DNA of 33,137 nucleotides. Origin: Anaerolineaceae bacterium UBA4781. GTDB lineage: Bacteria; Chloroflexota; Anaerolineae; Anaerolineales; Anaerolineaceae. Below, piece by piece: positions 26,182 to 33,137 of this stretch (its first letter is position 1; each line of letters begins with the position of its first letter). Made by a program: the position numbers and the translations under genes. The stretch spans positions 1-33,137 of the forward strand of contig DHHD01000050.1 in assembly GCA_002403105.1 (NCBI GenBank), read 5' to 3'. The notes below the pieces were generated by a model, which was not told where the DNA came from, searched no databases, and worked only from the letters and a program-made list of their open reading frames with translations.

Positions 26182-26440
26182 TCCAAAACAATTTGAAAGT
26201 GAACTGAAGAAAAAGTTTGTGCGCGTTCAACCGGATGAAAGCTTTGTAAAAAATCTGAGACAAATATTGGTTGAAAAAAAATTCATTTCATTAGAAACAA
26301 GTAAAAAATACCTTTTTACGATTTCCTTGATCTTCTTTGGAATATTCAGTGGTTATTTTCTCATTTGGATCTTAAAAAAGATCTTTTACCCGAAGAGGAA
26401 CGGGAATAAGGAATCAAACTCAGAAATGCCACAAGAGTGA
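26159..26440 (+). CDS. Small single-pass membrane protein, possible anti-sigma partner
   Basis: No family is recognised. The 93-residue product has a charged N-terminal part (FESELKKKFVRVQPDESFVKNLRQIL, about residues 12-36), one membrane helix (about 48-70, YLFTISLIFFGIFSGYFLIWIL-type) and a basic then polar tail. ATG 26159 lies eight bases after AGGAG and overlaps the end of the sigma factor gene, which indicates coupled expression. Position and topology fit an anti-sigma or sigma-modulating membrane protein, but it has no HxxxCxxC zinc motif of ZAS proteins. A longer in-frame ATG at 26120 exists, but has no better ribosome site. Confidence 0.65.
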   Translation: MKKQEGIDPKQFESELKKKFVRVQPDESFVKNLRQILVEKKFISLETSKKYLFTISLIFFGIFSGYFLIWILKKIFYPKRNGNKESNSEMPQE

Positions 26441-26484
26441 AGTGTGTTACCAAGATTTCGATACTCATTCAATAAACATACGTA

Positions 26485-26490
26485 TATAAT
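26485..26490 (+). promoter_or_regulatory. -10 element of the fmt promoter
   Basis: A consensus TATAAT lies 35 bases before the fmt start, with no convincing -35. The start point would be near 26497, giving a leader of about 28 bases that includes AAAGGG (26511-26516). Confidence 0.45.
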
Positions 26491-26524
26491 CAGGACACTT
26501 CAAGCATAAAAAAGGGTACTGTAT

Positions 26525-27466
26525 TTGAATCAAAAAGATACATTAAAAAACTTCAGGGTTGTTTTTATGGGCTCTCCGCAATTTGCAGTCCCGGTTCTTT
26601 CTGCTCTTTATGAAAATTATCGCCTGGTGGCTGTTGTTACCCAACCTGATAAACCAGCGGGACGTGGAAAAAAAATCGTTTCTTCTGCAGTAAAAAAATA
26701 TGCAGAGGAACATAACATTCCTACCCTGGAACCATATCGATTAAGAAAAGAACCGGAAAACATTGAAATCTTGAAAAACTATCAAGCGGATCTATTCATT
26801 GTGGCTGCGTATGGGCAGATATTACCTCCTACGGTTTTGGAAATTCCAAAGTATGGCTGCATCAACGTACATGCTTCCTTACTTCCACGCTGGAGAGGTG
26901 CCTCGCCGATTCAAGCCGCTATTCTCAATGGGGATATGGAAAGCGGTGTGACGATCATGAAAATGGACGCTGGTATGGATACAGGCCCCATTTTAAGAAA
27001 AACCAATATTTCACTGGCTTCTGATGAAACCGGAGAAAGCTTATCTACAAGACTCAGCGAGCTTGGGAAAGATCTGCTGATGGAGGTACTCCCGGATTAC
27101 ATTGCTGGCAAAATTGAGAGTATACCGCAGGATGATGAAGAAGCGACCTATGCCCCCCTGATAAAAAAAGAAGATGGACAGCTCGATCCCAATCAACCTG
27201 TGGAAATCCTGGAAAGAAAGATACGCGCGTTCAATCCGTGGCCGGGAACATTCCTACTATGGAATGAAAAACCATTAAAAATGCTGGAAGTGGAGATAAT
27301 CCAACAAATCTCTCATGAAATTGGGAGGAGAGGAATTTACCAAAAATATCCTGCTATTGATTGTGTGGGTGGAACATTAGTGCTGAAAAAAGTCCAGGTA
27401 CCTGGAAAGAACATTGTATCTGGTAAAGATTTCTTGAATGGGGCACGAGACTGGATAAACCATTGA
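26525..27466 (+). CDS. fmt: Methionyl-tRNA formyltransferase
   Basis: The enzyme formylates initiator Met-tRNA with 10-formyltetrahydrofolate. The 313-residue protein has the catalytic triad Asn114, His116 and Asp152 in INVHASLLPRWRGASPIQ and MDAGMDTGPIL, as well as the N-terminal VVFMGSPQFAVP and the linker loop near TQPDKPAGRGKK. The C-terminal OB-like domain starts near residue 215 (FNPWPGTFL). The start is a TTG at 26525, eight bases after AAAGGG; the first ATG (26568) would remove the conserved first strand and is rejected. The deformylase gene def, often beside fmt, is absent. The gene has its own -10 element and probably forms a single-gene transcript. Confidence 0.95.
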   Translation: MNQKDTLKNFRVVFMGSPQFAVPVLSALYENYRLVAVVTQPDKPAGRGKKIVSSAVKKYAEEHNIPTLEPYRLRKEPENIEILKNYQADLFIVAAYGQILPPTVLEIPKYGCINVHASLLPRWRGASPIQAAILNGDMESGVTIMKMDAGMDTGPILRKTNISLASDETGESLSTRLSELGKDLLMEVLPDYIAGKIESIPQDDEEATYAPLIKKEDGQLDPNQPVEILERKIRAFNPWPGTFLLWNEKPLKMLEVEIIQQISHEIGRRGIYQKYPAIDCVGGTLVLKKVQVPGKNIVSGKDFLNGARDWINH

Positions 27467-27490
27467 TGAGAAATTTCCATTCATGAATTA

Positions 27491-27525
27491 TCTTCGTGAT
27501 AGAATCATTGGTTCTTATGCGAAGA
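27491..27525 (+). other. Two-stage hairpin in the gap after fmt
   Basis: The outer arms TCTTCG (27491-27496) and CGAAGA (27520-27525) enclose a 4x4 internal loop and inner arms AGAATC (27501-27506) and GGTTCT (27510-27515) with one G-T pair and a three-base loop. No T run follows, so it is not a standard intrinsic terminator; it could be an RNA structure at the end of the fmt message. Confidence 0.3.
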
Positions 27526-27604
27526 ATCAAACAGGATCGTTTTTGTTGAAGAAAATTTCTTTGATTTGATGCGGATACAATGATAAGAGACTCATAAACA
27601 ACTT

Positions 27605-27621
27605 CATTTCTAAAAGAAATG
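27605..27621 (+). repeat. Small inverted repeat before the membrane protein gene
   Basis: CATTTCT (27605-27611) and AGAAATG (27615-27621) pair perfectly around AAA, 12 bases before the AAGGAG ribosome site at 27633-27638. It may be an operator or a small leader hairpin. Confidence 0.25.
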
Positions 27622-27643
27622 TGAAAATAAAGAAGGAGTGAAA

Positions 27644-28810
27644 ATGATGGAAAAGAATTCTTTTTGGAGAAAGTTGCTGGCATTCATACTTTCAGTTTTA
27701 GTGATTGTCATAATTTTCCCGACTATCTTTGCAATCCCGTTGGAATTTCTTATCATGAATGAAAGCACGTATTCAACCATGACCACCGATGAGAGATTAT
27801 TGGAAGCAGGGCAGGATGCTTTTTCTGAATCCATCGCCAACCAATTGAGTGTTCCCGGGGAAGATGAAGTTATCTCACCGGTTTTCGAAAACACGGAAAT
27901 ACTCTCAGAAGGCATTCAAGAGTTTGTTACCAAGGAATGGTTGAGCCAAACTTTGCGCGATGTAAGCGTTCAATTATTGCAATTTTTCAATTTCAAACAA
28001 CCCTTTGGAATTGTCAGCATTGACCTGACAGAGATAAAAGAGAATGTGCTGGCTGGCCGGGATGCTCTTATTGACAAGATCCTGTCTTCATCGGCTCCCT
28101 GTGATGCAACTGAAATTACACAAATTACATCTGGAACGCTTACGGTAAGGAATATGCCCCTGTGTAATCCTCCGGCTGAATTGAAAAGTAAAGTTATCAC
28201 TGCCATCTCTGATTATGTAGAGGAATTTTTATATAAGATTCCTCAGGAATACCAATTGAACATCGAGGATGGGATCAATGCAAGTCTGAATAACCCGATC
28301 ATTTCTTACAGCCTGATCCGCTGGCTCTTCCGCATTCTTCCGGTTCTTTTCATGGTACTGTTGATCCTGATCGCAATTTGCCTTGGGAAAAATAAGCATG
28401 AAATGCGCAATTGGTTGGGAAAGCTGATCACCATTTCGGCTGCGATCTCTCTCATCTTGATCCTGGTACTGGTGATCGGTTCGGAACAGTTCACCGCATT
28501 ATTCATCAACCAAACACTTTCTGCGGAGAACAGTTCCTTCGGGACTCTTCTATTGATCGTTTTGCAAGCGGTTACATACAAAACCTTGCTGTGGATGGGT
28601 ATCATTTCCGCCACTTTATTAGGTATCGGATTGCTTATTCTTTTCTTTAGCAAGCAAAGCATAAAGAGAGCGTCAATGGAAAGAGCTGAAGAAGAAATCC
28701 AATATCAGGAATCTGCGGATGAGATGCTGCAGACTAAACAGGAAATGGCTGAGGCGATTGTGGAGGAAACCCCTGTTGATGAAAAAGTAAAGAAAGAAAA
28801 GAAAAAATAG
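27644..28810 (+). CDS. Unrecognised integral membrane protein with extracytoplasmic domain
   Basis: I cannot assign a family. The roughly 388-residue product has an N-terminal hydrophobic helix (about 8-30) that could be a signal anchor, a polar region of about 190 residues with two Cys residues spaced 18 apart in ...SAPCDATEI...MPLCNPP..., three membrane helices (about 225-245, 258-278 and 298-320), and a cytoplasmic tail very rich in Glu and Lys ending in KVKKEKKK. The Cys pair could form a disulfide outside the membrane. ATG 27644 follows AAGGAG by five bases; ATG 27647 or GTG 27638 are alternatives. It stands alone between fmt and the convergent mutS gene, and it ends before a palindromic terminator. 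Confidence 0.75.
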   Translation: MMEKNSFWRKLLAFILSVLVIVIIFPTIFAIPLEFLIMNESTYSTMTTDERLLEAGQDAFSESIANQLSVPGEDEVISPVFENTEILSEGIQEFVTKEWLSQTLRDVSVQLLQFFNFKQPFGIVSIDLTEIKENVLAGRDALIDKILSSSAPCDATEITQITSGTLTVRNMPLCNPPAELKSKVITAISDYVEEFLYKIPQEYQLNIEDGINASLNNPIISYSLIRWLFRILPVLFMVLLILIAICLGKNKHEMRNWLGKLITISAAISLILILVLVIGSEQFTALFINQTLSAENSSFGTLLLIVLQAVTYKTLLWMGIISATLLGIGLLILFFSKQSIKRASMERAEEEIQYQESADEMLQTKQEMAEAIVEETPVDEKVKKEKKK

Positions 28811-28825
28811 AAAATGAAAATATGG

Positions 28826-28859
28826 AAAAAGAAGAGGAGTGATCACTCCTCTTCTTTTT
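28826..28859. terminator. Perfect 34-bp palindromic terminator shared with the end of mutS
   Basis: AAAAAGAAGAGGAGTGA (28826-28842) is followed at once by its exact reverse complement (28843-28859), with T residues after it on the plus strand. It lies just past the plus-strand membrane protein gene. On the minus strand, the first half includes the last mutS codons and its TGA stop. Confidence 0.85.
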
Positions 28860-31416
28860 TGGAATATCTCTTTTTCCATTCATAAAGAGTGTTCAACGCT
28901 TCGATGGGGGAAAGCTGGTTAATATCTAATTCTTGAAGAGCATGTTGGAGAGGATCGGATTCAGGGAATAATTGCAATTGATCTGATACTCCAATACCAG
29001 AACGGGTATGAGCGTTCTCTTCCTCTAATTGTTTTAAAATTTCAAACGAACGCATGATGATACTCTGTGGTAAACCAGCAAGCTGTGCAACATGAATACC
29101 ATACGAACGATCTGTGCCGCCCTTGATGATCTTATACAAAAACACTACTGTACCATCCGTTTCAGAAACAGCCACATTGTAATTAGCAGCGCTCGGGAGG
29201 ATCTCGCCAAGCTGGGTTAACTCGTGATAATGGGTGGCAAATAGGGTGCGTGAATGAAGATCAGGATGATTATGGATATATTCAAGTACTGCCCAGGCAA
29301 TGGATAATCCATCATAAGTGCTGGTTCCTCTTCCAATTTCGTCCAGAATGAGTAAACTGCGAGAAGATGCGTTATTGAGAATGTTTGCGGTTTCTGTCAT
29401 TTCTACCATGAAGGTCGATTGACCGGCGTGAATTTCATCCTGTGCGCCAATGCGTGTAAAGATTCGATCTACCACACCAATTGTTGCTGCATCCGCCGGG
29501 ACGTAACTGCCTATCTGTGCCAATAAAATGATGAGAGCAACTTGCCGTAGATAGGTGCTCTTGCCACTCATATTAGGACCGGTAATGATCTTAATGAATT
29601 CATTTTCATCGAATGTGATGTCATTGGGGATGAAAGCTCTGGAAAGTTGAGTTCTTTCCACAACCGGATGTCTCCCCTCAATGATCTGAATGGCCTTTTC
29701 ATCGGTGATGACCGGTTTACAGTATTTGTTTTTTACGGCTGCATCTGCCAGGCTTAAGAAAACATCCAATTCAGCCAAAGCTTGAGCAGAAGTCAGGATA
29801 TCATCCATAAATACTGTTATTTTTTGGCATATTTCTTTGAAAAGAGTAATTTCAAGCTGGTGAATACGCTCTTCTGCATTTAAAACAATGGATTCATACT
29901 CCTTCATTTCAGGAGTGATAAAACGTTCTCCATTTACCAGCGTTTGTTTTCGGATGTATTCCTGCGGAGCCTGATCAACATAGCTGTTGGAAATCTCAAG
30001 ATAGTATCCGAAAACTTTGTTATAGCCTACTTTGAGTGATTTAATACCGGTGCGCTCTTTTTCAGTTTTTTCTAGATTTGCGATCCATTGCTGAGCATCA
30101 TGAGAAGAATTGTAGATGGCATCCAGGTCAGATGAGTACCCTTTCTTTATGATGCCGGTATTTTGCAGAGTATTGGGTGGATCATCAGCAATGGCGGAGT
30201 TTAATAATGCGAGAATTTCAGGGCAAGCATGAATTCGCGCGGCCAGTGTTTTCACAAAATTTTGACCACTTGATAATAGTGAAAGAACAAGGGGGATCAA
30301 TTCAAGAGAATTTCGTAAAGCAATTAGATCTCGGGGAAGGGCATGCCCGGCTACGATGCGAGAAGAGATCCGTTCCAGATCCGAAATTCTCTTTAAGTTA
30401 TTTTGTAGCTCTTTACGCAATAATCCATCTTGAACAAAAAAATCAACATAATCTAATCTATCTTTGATCTTTTGTGGATCGATCAATGGTTTATTCAACC
30501 AATTGCGCAGCAAGCGTTTTCCTAAAGGATTTACAGTGAAATCAATGACGGATAATAGTGAACCTTCTTCCTGCCCGTTGCGGATGGTTTCTGTGAGTTC
30601 AAGATTACGCCGTGTTTCAGGGTCCAGGACCATGTAGTCTTGAGTGTGGTAATAATGAATTCGCTTGATCGTTTTTAAGGATTGCGGATCAGTTTCATCC
30701 AGGTATTGGATGATGGCGCCAGCAGCAGAAATAGCCCCTGATCTATTTTTTAATCCGAAGCCATCCAATGTAGCAACCTGAAAGCAGCTATGCAAAGCAT
30801 CTTGTGCTCGATTGAGTGTGAAATACCAATCTTCCCGAAGAGTGCGGTGATATTTCGTTATTTTCTCGTCGGAATAGCTTTTCGGGACCAGCAGTTCGGC
30901 GGGATTGATGCGAGCCAATTCCGAATACAAGTAATTGGAATGACCATCAGTAAGTTCTGTGCAGTAAAATTCCCCGGTTGTGATATCGATATATGCCAAT
31001 CCCATCATTTCAGCAAAAGGAAATATTGCTGCAAGGTAGTTATTTTTCTCGGCTTTCAAAAAAGAGGATTCAACCAGAGTGCCCGGAGTAATGATACGTA
31101 CGACCTCACGCGGAAACAAACCACGTTTGGGCTGTTCCCCGATCTGTTCACAGATCGCGACGTGGTACCCTTTGTTGATCAAACGTGAAATGTAATTTTC
31201 GGCTGCATGATAAGGGATTCCAGCCATAGGGATGCGACTGCCCTTTGCAACATTGCGGGATGTCAGGACGAGATCAAGTTCACGAGAAGTTATCTCAGCA
31301 TCGTAATCGAACGTTTCATAGAAATCACCCAACCGGAAGAATAGAATTGTATCGGGATATTGTCTTTTGATATCCAGATATTGCTGTCGAATTGGAGTTA
31401 GGTCAGAATTACTCAT
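28843..31416 (-). CDS. mutS: DNA mismatch repair protein MutS
   Basis: This is the mismatch-recognition ATPase of mismatch repair, 857 residues, the usual MutS1 length. The mismatch-binding Phe-x-Glu motif is Phe32-Tyr-Glu34 in GDFYETF. The ATPase has Walker A GPNMSGKST with Lys619, Walker B LLILDEIGRGTSTYDG, and ATHYHEL. The clamp and lever regions are present between them. Positions match E. coli MutS closely, so MutS2 is excluded. ATG 31416 has only a weak ribosome site and lies 15 bases after scpA, so coupled translation from the scpA message is likely. MutL is not in the window. The 3' end runs into the palindromic terminator at 28826-28859. Confidence 0.97.
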   Translation of the reverse strand: MSNSDLTPIRQQYLDIKRQYPDTILFFRLGDFYETFDYDAEITSRELDLVLTSRNVAKGSRIPMAGIPYHAAENYISRLINKGYHVAICEQIGEQPKRGLFPREVVRIITPGTLVESSFLKAEKNNYLAAIFPFAEMMGLAYIDITTGEFYCTELTDGHSNYLYSELARINPAELLVPKSYSDEKITKYHRTLREDWYFTLNRAQDALHSCFQVATLDGFGLKNRSGAISAAGAIIQYLDETDPQSLKTIKRIHYYHTQDYMVLDPETRRNLELTETIRNGQEEGSLLSVIDFTVNPLGKRLLRNWLNKPLIDPQKIKDRLDYVDFFVQDGLLRKELQNNLKRISDLERISSRIVAGHALPRDLIALRNSLELIPLVLSLLSSGQNFVKTLAARIHACPEILALLNSAIADDPPNTLQNTGIIKKGYSSDLDAIYNSSHDAQQWIANLEKTEKERTGIKSLKVGYNKVFGYYLEISNSYVDQAPQEYIRKQTLVNGERFITPEMKEYESIVLNAEERIHQLEITLFKEICQKITVFMDDILTSAQALAELDVFLSLADAAVKNKYCKPVITDEKAIQIIEGRHPVVERTQLSRAFIPNDITFDENEFIKIITGPNMSGKSTYLRQVALIILLAQIGSYVPADAATIGVVDRIFTRIGAQDEIHAGQSTFMVEMTETANILNNASSRSLLILDEIGRGTSTYDGLSIAWAVLEYIHNHPDLHSRTLFATHYHELTQLGEILPSAANYNVAVSETDGTVVFLYKIIKGGTDRSYGIHVAQLAGLPQSIIMRSFEILKQLEEENAHTRSGIGVSDQLQLFPESDPLQHALQELDINQLSPIEALNTLYEWKKRYSKKEEE

Positions 31417-31431
31417 GCTGCCACACTACGA

Positions 31432-32199
31432 TTACAATTCCGTTTCTATTTCTTTATCCATTTCTCCAATGGAATCAAGATCGATTTCCCCAAAAATTTC
31501 AGGTTGAGTAGCTTCGACCAGATGATTTTTAATCAATTCCAATAATGCCAGAAAGGTAACGATGATTTCCAATTTTGTATTCTGATCGACCAGAGATGAG
31601 AATTTGGCATGCGAAATTCTTTTAAACTGTTCCATAATTGCATTAATTCGATTTCTCAGTGTGATGGTTGTAATAGTCACAATTTCATCGATCGGATAAA
31701 TCTGCTCTGTTGCAATGAGCAAATCACGATAAATTGCTGCCAGATCATGGATGGATAGATCCGTCAGATCTAAAACTTCGGGGAGTTTGGGTGGTGGTGC
31801 GCTGCGAAAGTAAGTTCGCAGGTGTCTGGTCTCACGGTCAAGCAGCCAGAAGCCGGCATTTTTATATTTTTTATATTCGATCAACTGCTGGACCAGATCG
31901 CCACTGCCATCAATTTCCAATTCTCCGATCTCGCTTGATTCAACAGGAAGCAAGATTCTGGATTTGATGAGCACCAATTGTGCAGCAATAACAAGAAAAG
32001 CGGATACTTCCAAAGGGTCGCGATCTGCTATCAGGTTGAGATGTTCCAAATATTGATCAGTTACTTTAGCGAGGGAAAGCTGTGTGATATCCAACTCTTC
32101 CTTTTCAATAAGCTGCAGAAGGAGATCAAGCGGACCTTCAAAAACATCCGTCTCGATGGTATATTTACTGGCTGCTTGTTTTAGAAAAGGAATTTCCAT
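31432..32199 (-). CDS. scpA: Segregation and condensation protein A
   Basis: ScpA is the kleisin subunit that bridges the SMC heads in bacterial condensin and helps chromosome segregation. The 255-residue protein has the N-terminal SMC-binding signature FEGPLDLLLQLIEKEELDI-type residues (about 19-37), LAKVTDQYLEHL, and AAQLVLIKSRILLP (about 72-85). The C-terminal winged-helix region includes IVTFLALLELIK. There is no ribosome site before ATG 32199; an extended -10 promoter lies so close that the message is probably leaderless. It is followed by mutS after 15 bases. The first codons of smc, its partner, lie at 33016, divergent across rnc. scpB is not seen. Confidence 0.92.
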   Translation of the reverse strand: MEIPFLKQAASKYTIETDVFEGPLDLLLQLIEKEELDITQLSLAKVTDQYLEHLNLIADRDPLEVSAFLVIAAQLVLIKSRILLPVESSEIGELEIDGSGDLVQQLIEYKKYKNAGFWLLDRETRHLRTYFRSAPPPKLPEVLDLTDLSIHDLAAIYRDLLIATEQIYPIDEIVTITTITLRNRINAIMEQFKRISHAKFSSLVDQNTKLEIIVTFLALLELIKNHLVEATQPEIFGEIDLDSIGEMDKEIETEL

Positions 32200-32206
32200 G
32201 GAGTAA

Positions 32207-32234
32207 ATTATAGCAGGGGGTTTCCCATTAGCAA
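32207..32234 (-). promoter_or_regulatory. scpA promoter predicting a leaderless transcript
   Basis: On the minus strand, TGC-TATAAT (32215-32207) is an exact extended -10, and TTGCTA (32234-32229) is a -35 with 16-bp spacing. Seven bases separate the -10 from the ATG, so transcription should start at or within one or two bases of the start codon. Confidence 0.65.
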
Positions 32235-32257
32235 TAGTGATTATGAGATAGTAAAAT
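32229..32257 (+). promoter_or_regulatory. Candidate rnc promoter overlapping the scpA promoter
   Basis: On the plus strand, -10 TAAAAT (32252-32257) has a weak -35 TAGCAA (32229-32234) 17 bp away. That -35 is the same DNA as the scpA -35 on the other strand, so the two promoters may compete. The leader would be about 30 bases. Confidence 0.35.
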
Positions 32258-32294
32258 AAGTAAGCGTTAAGTTGCCTTTATCACTGGAGGAATA

Positions 32295-33008
32295 TTGAAA
32301 GAATCATCTGATTTTATTCCTGAACTACCGCAGGAGTTGGAGAAGCGACTGGGATTAAAATTTAATAATATCCTTTTATTAATACGAGCGCTTACACACC
32401 GTTCTTACCTGAATGAAAACACAGAAGCGATCGAAGACAATGAGCGCCTGGAATTTTTGGGTGATGCGGTGCTTGATTTTTTAGTGGGAGAATGGTTGTA
32501 CGATAAATACCCGGAGATGCCAGAAGGCGACCTTACCCAAATGCGTTCCGCGCTTGTTCAAACTGAAGAATTAGCCGATTTCGCCCGTTTTCTTCACCTC
32601 GGAAATGCACTTCGTCTGGGCAGGGGAGAGGTTAAAACCGGAGGGAGAATTCGCAGCAGTTTACTGTGTGATGCGTTTGAAGCATTAATTGGGGCGATCT
32701 ATCTCGATCAAGGATTAACAACAATTCGCTCCTTTTTAAATCCATTATTGGAAACTGCAGTTGAAGATATCTTGGAAATGCATAAAAACGAAGATCCTAA
32801 ATCTAAACTTCAGGAATGGTCGCAATCACTTGGATATCCGCCTCCAAAATATGTTACGCTAAAGGCATCAGGACCCGATCATTCAAAATTATTTGAAGTG
32901 GAAGTATATATAAATAAAAAATCATATGCCAAAGGAAATGGAAAGAGCAAACAATCTGCAGAAAAAGACGCCGCTAAAAAAGCATTAGAGAGGATTTATC
33001 AGGAATAA
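32295..33008 (+). CDS. rnc: Ribonuclease III
   Basis: This double-strand-specific endoribonuclease processes rRNA precursors and structured mRNAs. The 237-residue protein has the signature NERLEFLGDAVLD with Glu53 and Asp57, and the second metal-binding pair Asp126 and Glu129 in CDAFEALIGAIYLD. All four catalytic acidic residues are therefore present. The double-stranded RNA-binding domain spans about 165-235 (DPKSKLQEWSQ, FEVEVYI, KSKQSAEKDAAKKALE). The start is a TTG four bases after GGAGG (32286-32290), a short spacing, but no other start keeps the conserved N-terminal helix. It lies directly upstream of smc, a common arrangement, and probably shares its message. Confidence 0.95.
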   Translation: MKESSDFIPELPQELEKRLGLKFNNILLLIRALTHRSYLNENTEAIEDNERLEFLGDAVLDFLVGEWLYDKYPEMPEGDLTQMRSALVQTEELADFARFLHLGNALRLGRGEVKTGGRIRSSLLCDAFEALIGAIYLDQGLTTIRSFLNPLLETAVEDILEMHKNEDPKSKLQEWSQSLGYPPPKYVTLKASGPDHSKLFEVEVYINKKSYAKGNGKSKQSAEKDAAKKALERIYQE

Positions 33009-33015
33009 TTACCGC

Positions 33016-33137
33016 ATGAAGCAGAAATTAGAAGCCTTAGAACTCCATGGTTATAAAACATTTGCAACAAAAACTCCGTTTGCATTTCCGGATAACATAA
33101 CGGCGGTCGTGGGACCGAATGGTTCGGGAAAGTCAAA
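33016..33137 (+). CDS. smc: Chromosome segregation protein SMC, N-terminal fragment
   Basis: Only the first 40 codons lie in the window. They read MKQKLEALELHGYKTFATKT, then an FPDNITAVVGPNGSGKS segment, the N-terminal beta strands and Walker A motif of the SMC ATPase head. The start ATG 33016 follows the rnc stop by seven bases, with AGGAA at the rnc end as a possible ribosome site. The gene continues beyond the right edge. It would act with ScpA, encoded divergently about 800 bp away. Confidence 0.92.
   Translation, partial: MKQKLEALELHGYKTFATKTPFAFPDNITAVVGPNGSGKS

Noticed and set aside
26159..26440. Zinc-binding anti-sigma (ZAS) protein
   Set aside because: The protein has no Cys residues, so the HxxxCxxC motif is absent.
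1..33137. CRISPR arrays, tRNA or rRNA genes, insertion sequences, prophage genes
   Set aside because: No repeated spacer pattern, cloverleaf, rRNA-like stretch, transposase motif or phage structural gene was seen; gaps between genes are all under 200 bases.

Overview
The window reads as a piece of a chromosome with about 43% GC and almost no non-coding space. It most likely comes from a member of the Chloroflexota, probably class Anaerolineae. The reasons are a DUF2298 (Chlor_Arch_YYY) membrane protein next to a second GT-C-like membrane protein, a LipM-type octanoyltransferase, a secernin-type C69 peptidase, a K+-independent membrane pyrophosphatase, and a beta-prime RNA polymerase subunit with a long coiled-coil insert. 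The lineage is inferred from gene content only. No phage, insertion sequence, CRISPR array, rRNA or tRNA was seen.

Layout. Positions 3-3709 (+) hold two polytopic membrane proteins of GT-C character. Positions 3727-8944 (+) hold cytidylate kinase, a C69 dipeptidase and a large orphan sensor histidine kinase. Positions 9105-11174 (+) encode a proton-pumping pyrophosphatase and 11342-15694 (+) encode rpoC, each with its own recognisable promoter; rpoB is not next to rpoC. After a bidirectional terminator, a minus-strand cluster (18294 down to 15732) holds lipM, a DUF218 protein and a TIM-barrel plus NTF2-like protein. A symmetric promoter at 18308-18319 separates lipM from a plus-strand TGS-uridine kinase fusion (18352-20067). 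That gene ends tail to tail, sharing TTAA, with a minus-strand block. In transcription order the block is a monoglyceride-lipase-like hydrolase (25497-24667), a 1048-residue GlyA-GcvT fusion (24472-21326) and a class I aminotransferase (21296-20064). A plus-strand ECF sigma factor with a small membrane partner follows (25582-26440), then fmt (26525-27466) and an unrecognised membrane protein (27644-28810). Last come minus-strand scpA and mutS (32199-28843), divergent from plus-strand rnc and the start of smc (32295-33137).

How the genes fit together. The GlyA-GcvT fusion joins the two tetrahydrofolate enzymes that interconvert glycine and serine, and it probably shares a transcript with an aminotransferase. 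LipM, a few kilobases away, makes the octanoyl precursor needed for lipoylated H-protein and 2-oxoacid dehydrogenases. ScpA and Smc, encoded on either side of rnc, are partners in the condensin complex. The most notable item is the GlyA-GcvT protein: between its SHMT and GcvT parts lies a segment that looks like a second, degenerate copy of the GcvT folate-binding fold. Several regulatory sites also merit attention: a probably leaderless scpA mRNA, a bidirectional -10 palindrome, a hairpin-plus-promoter overlap ahead of glyA-gcvT, and a 34-bp palindromic terminator that includes the last codons of mutS.
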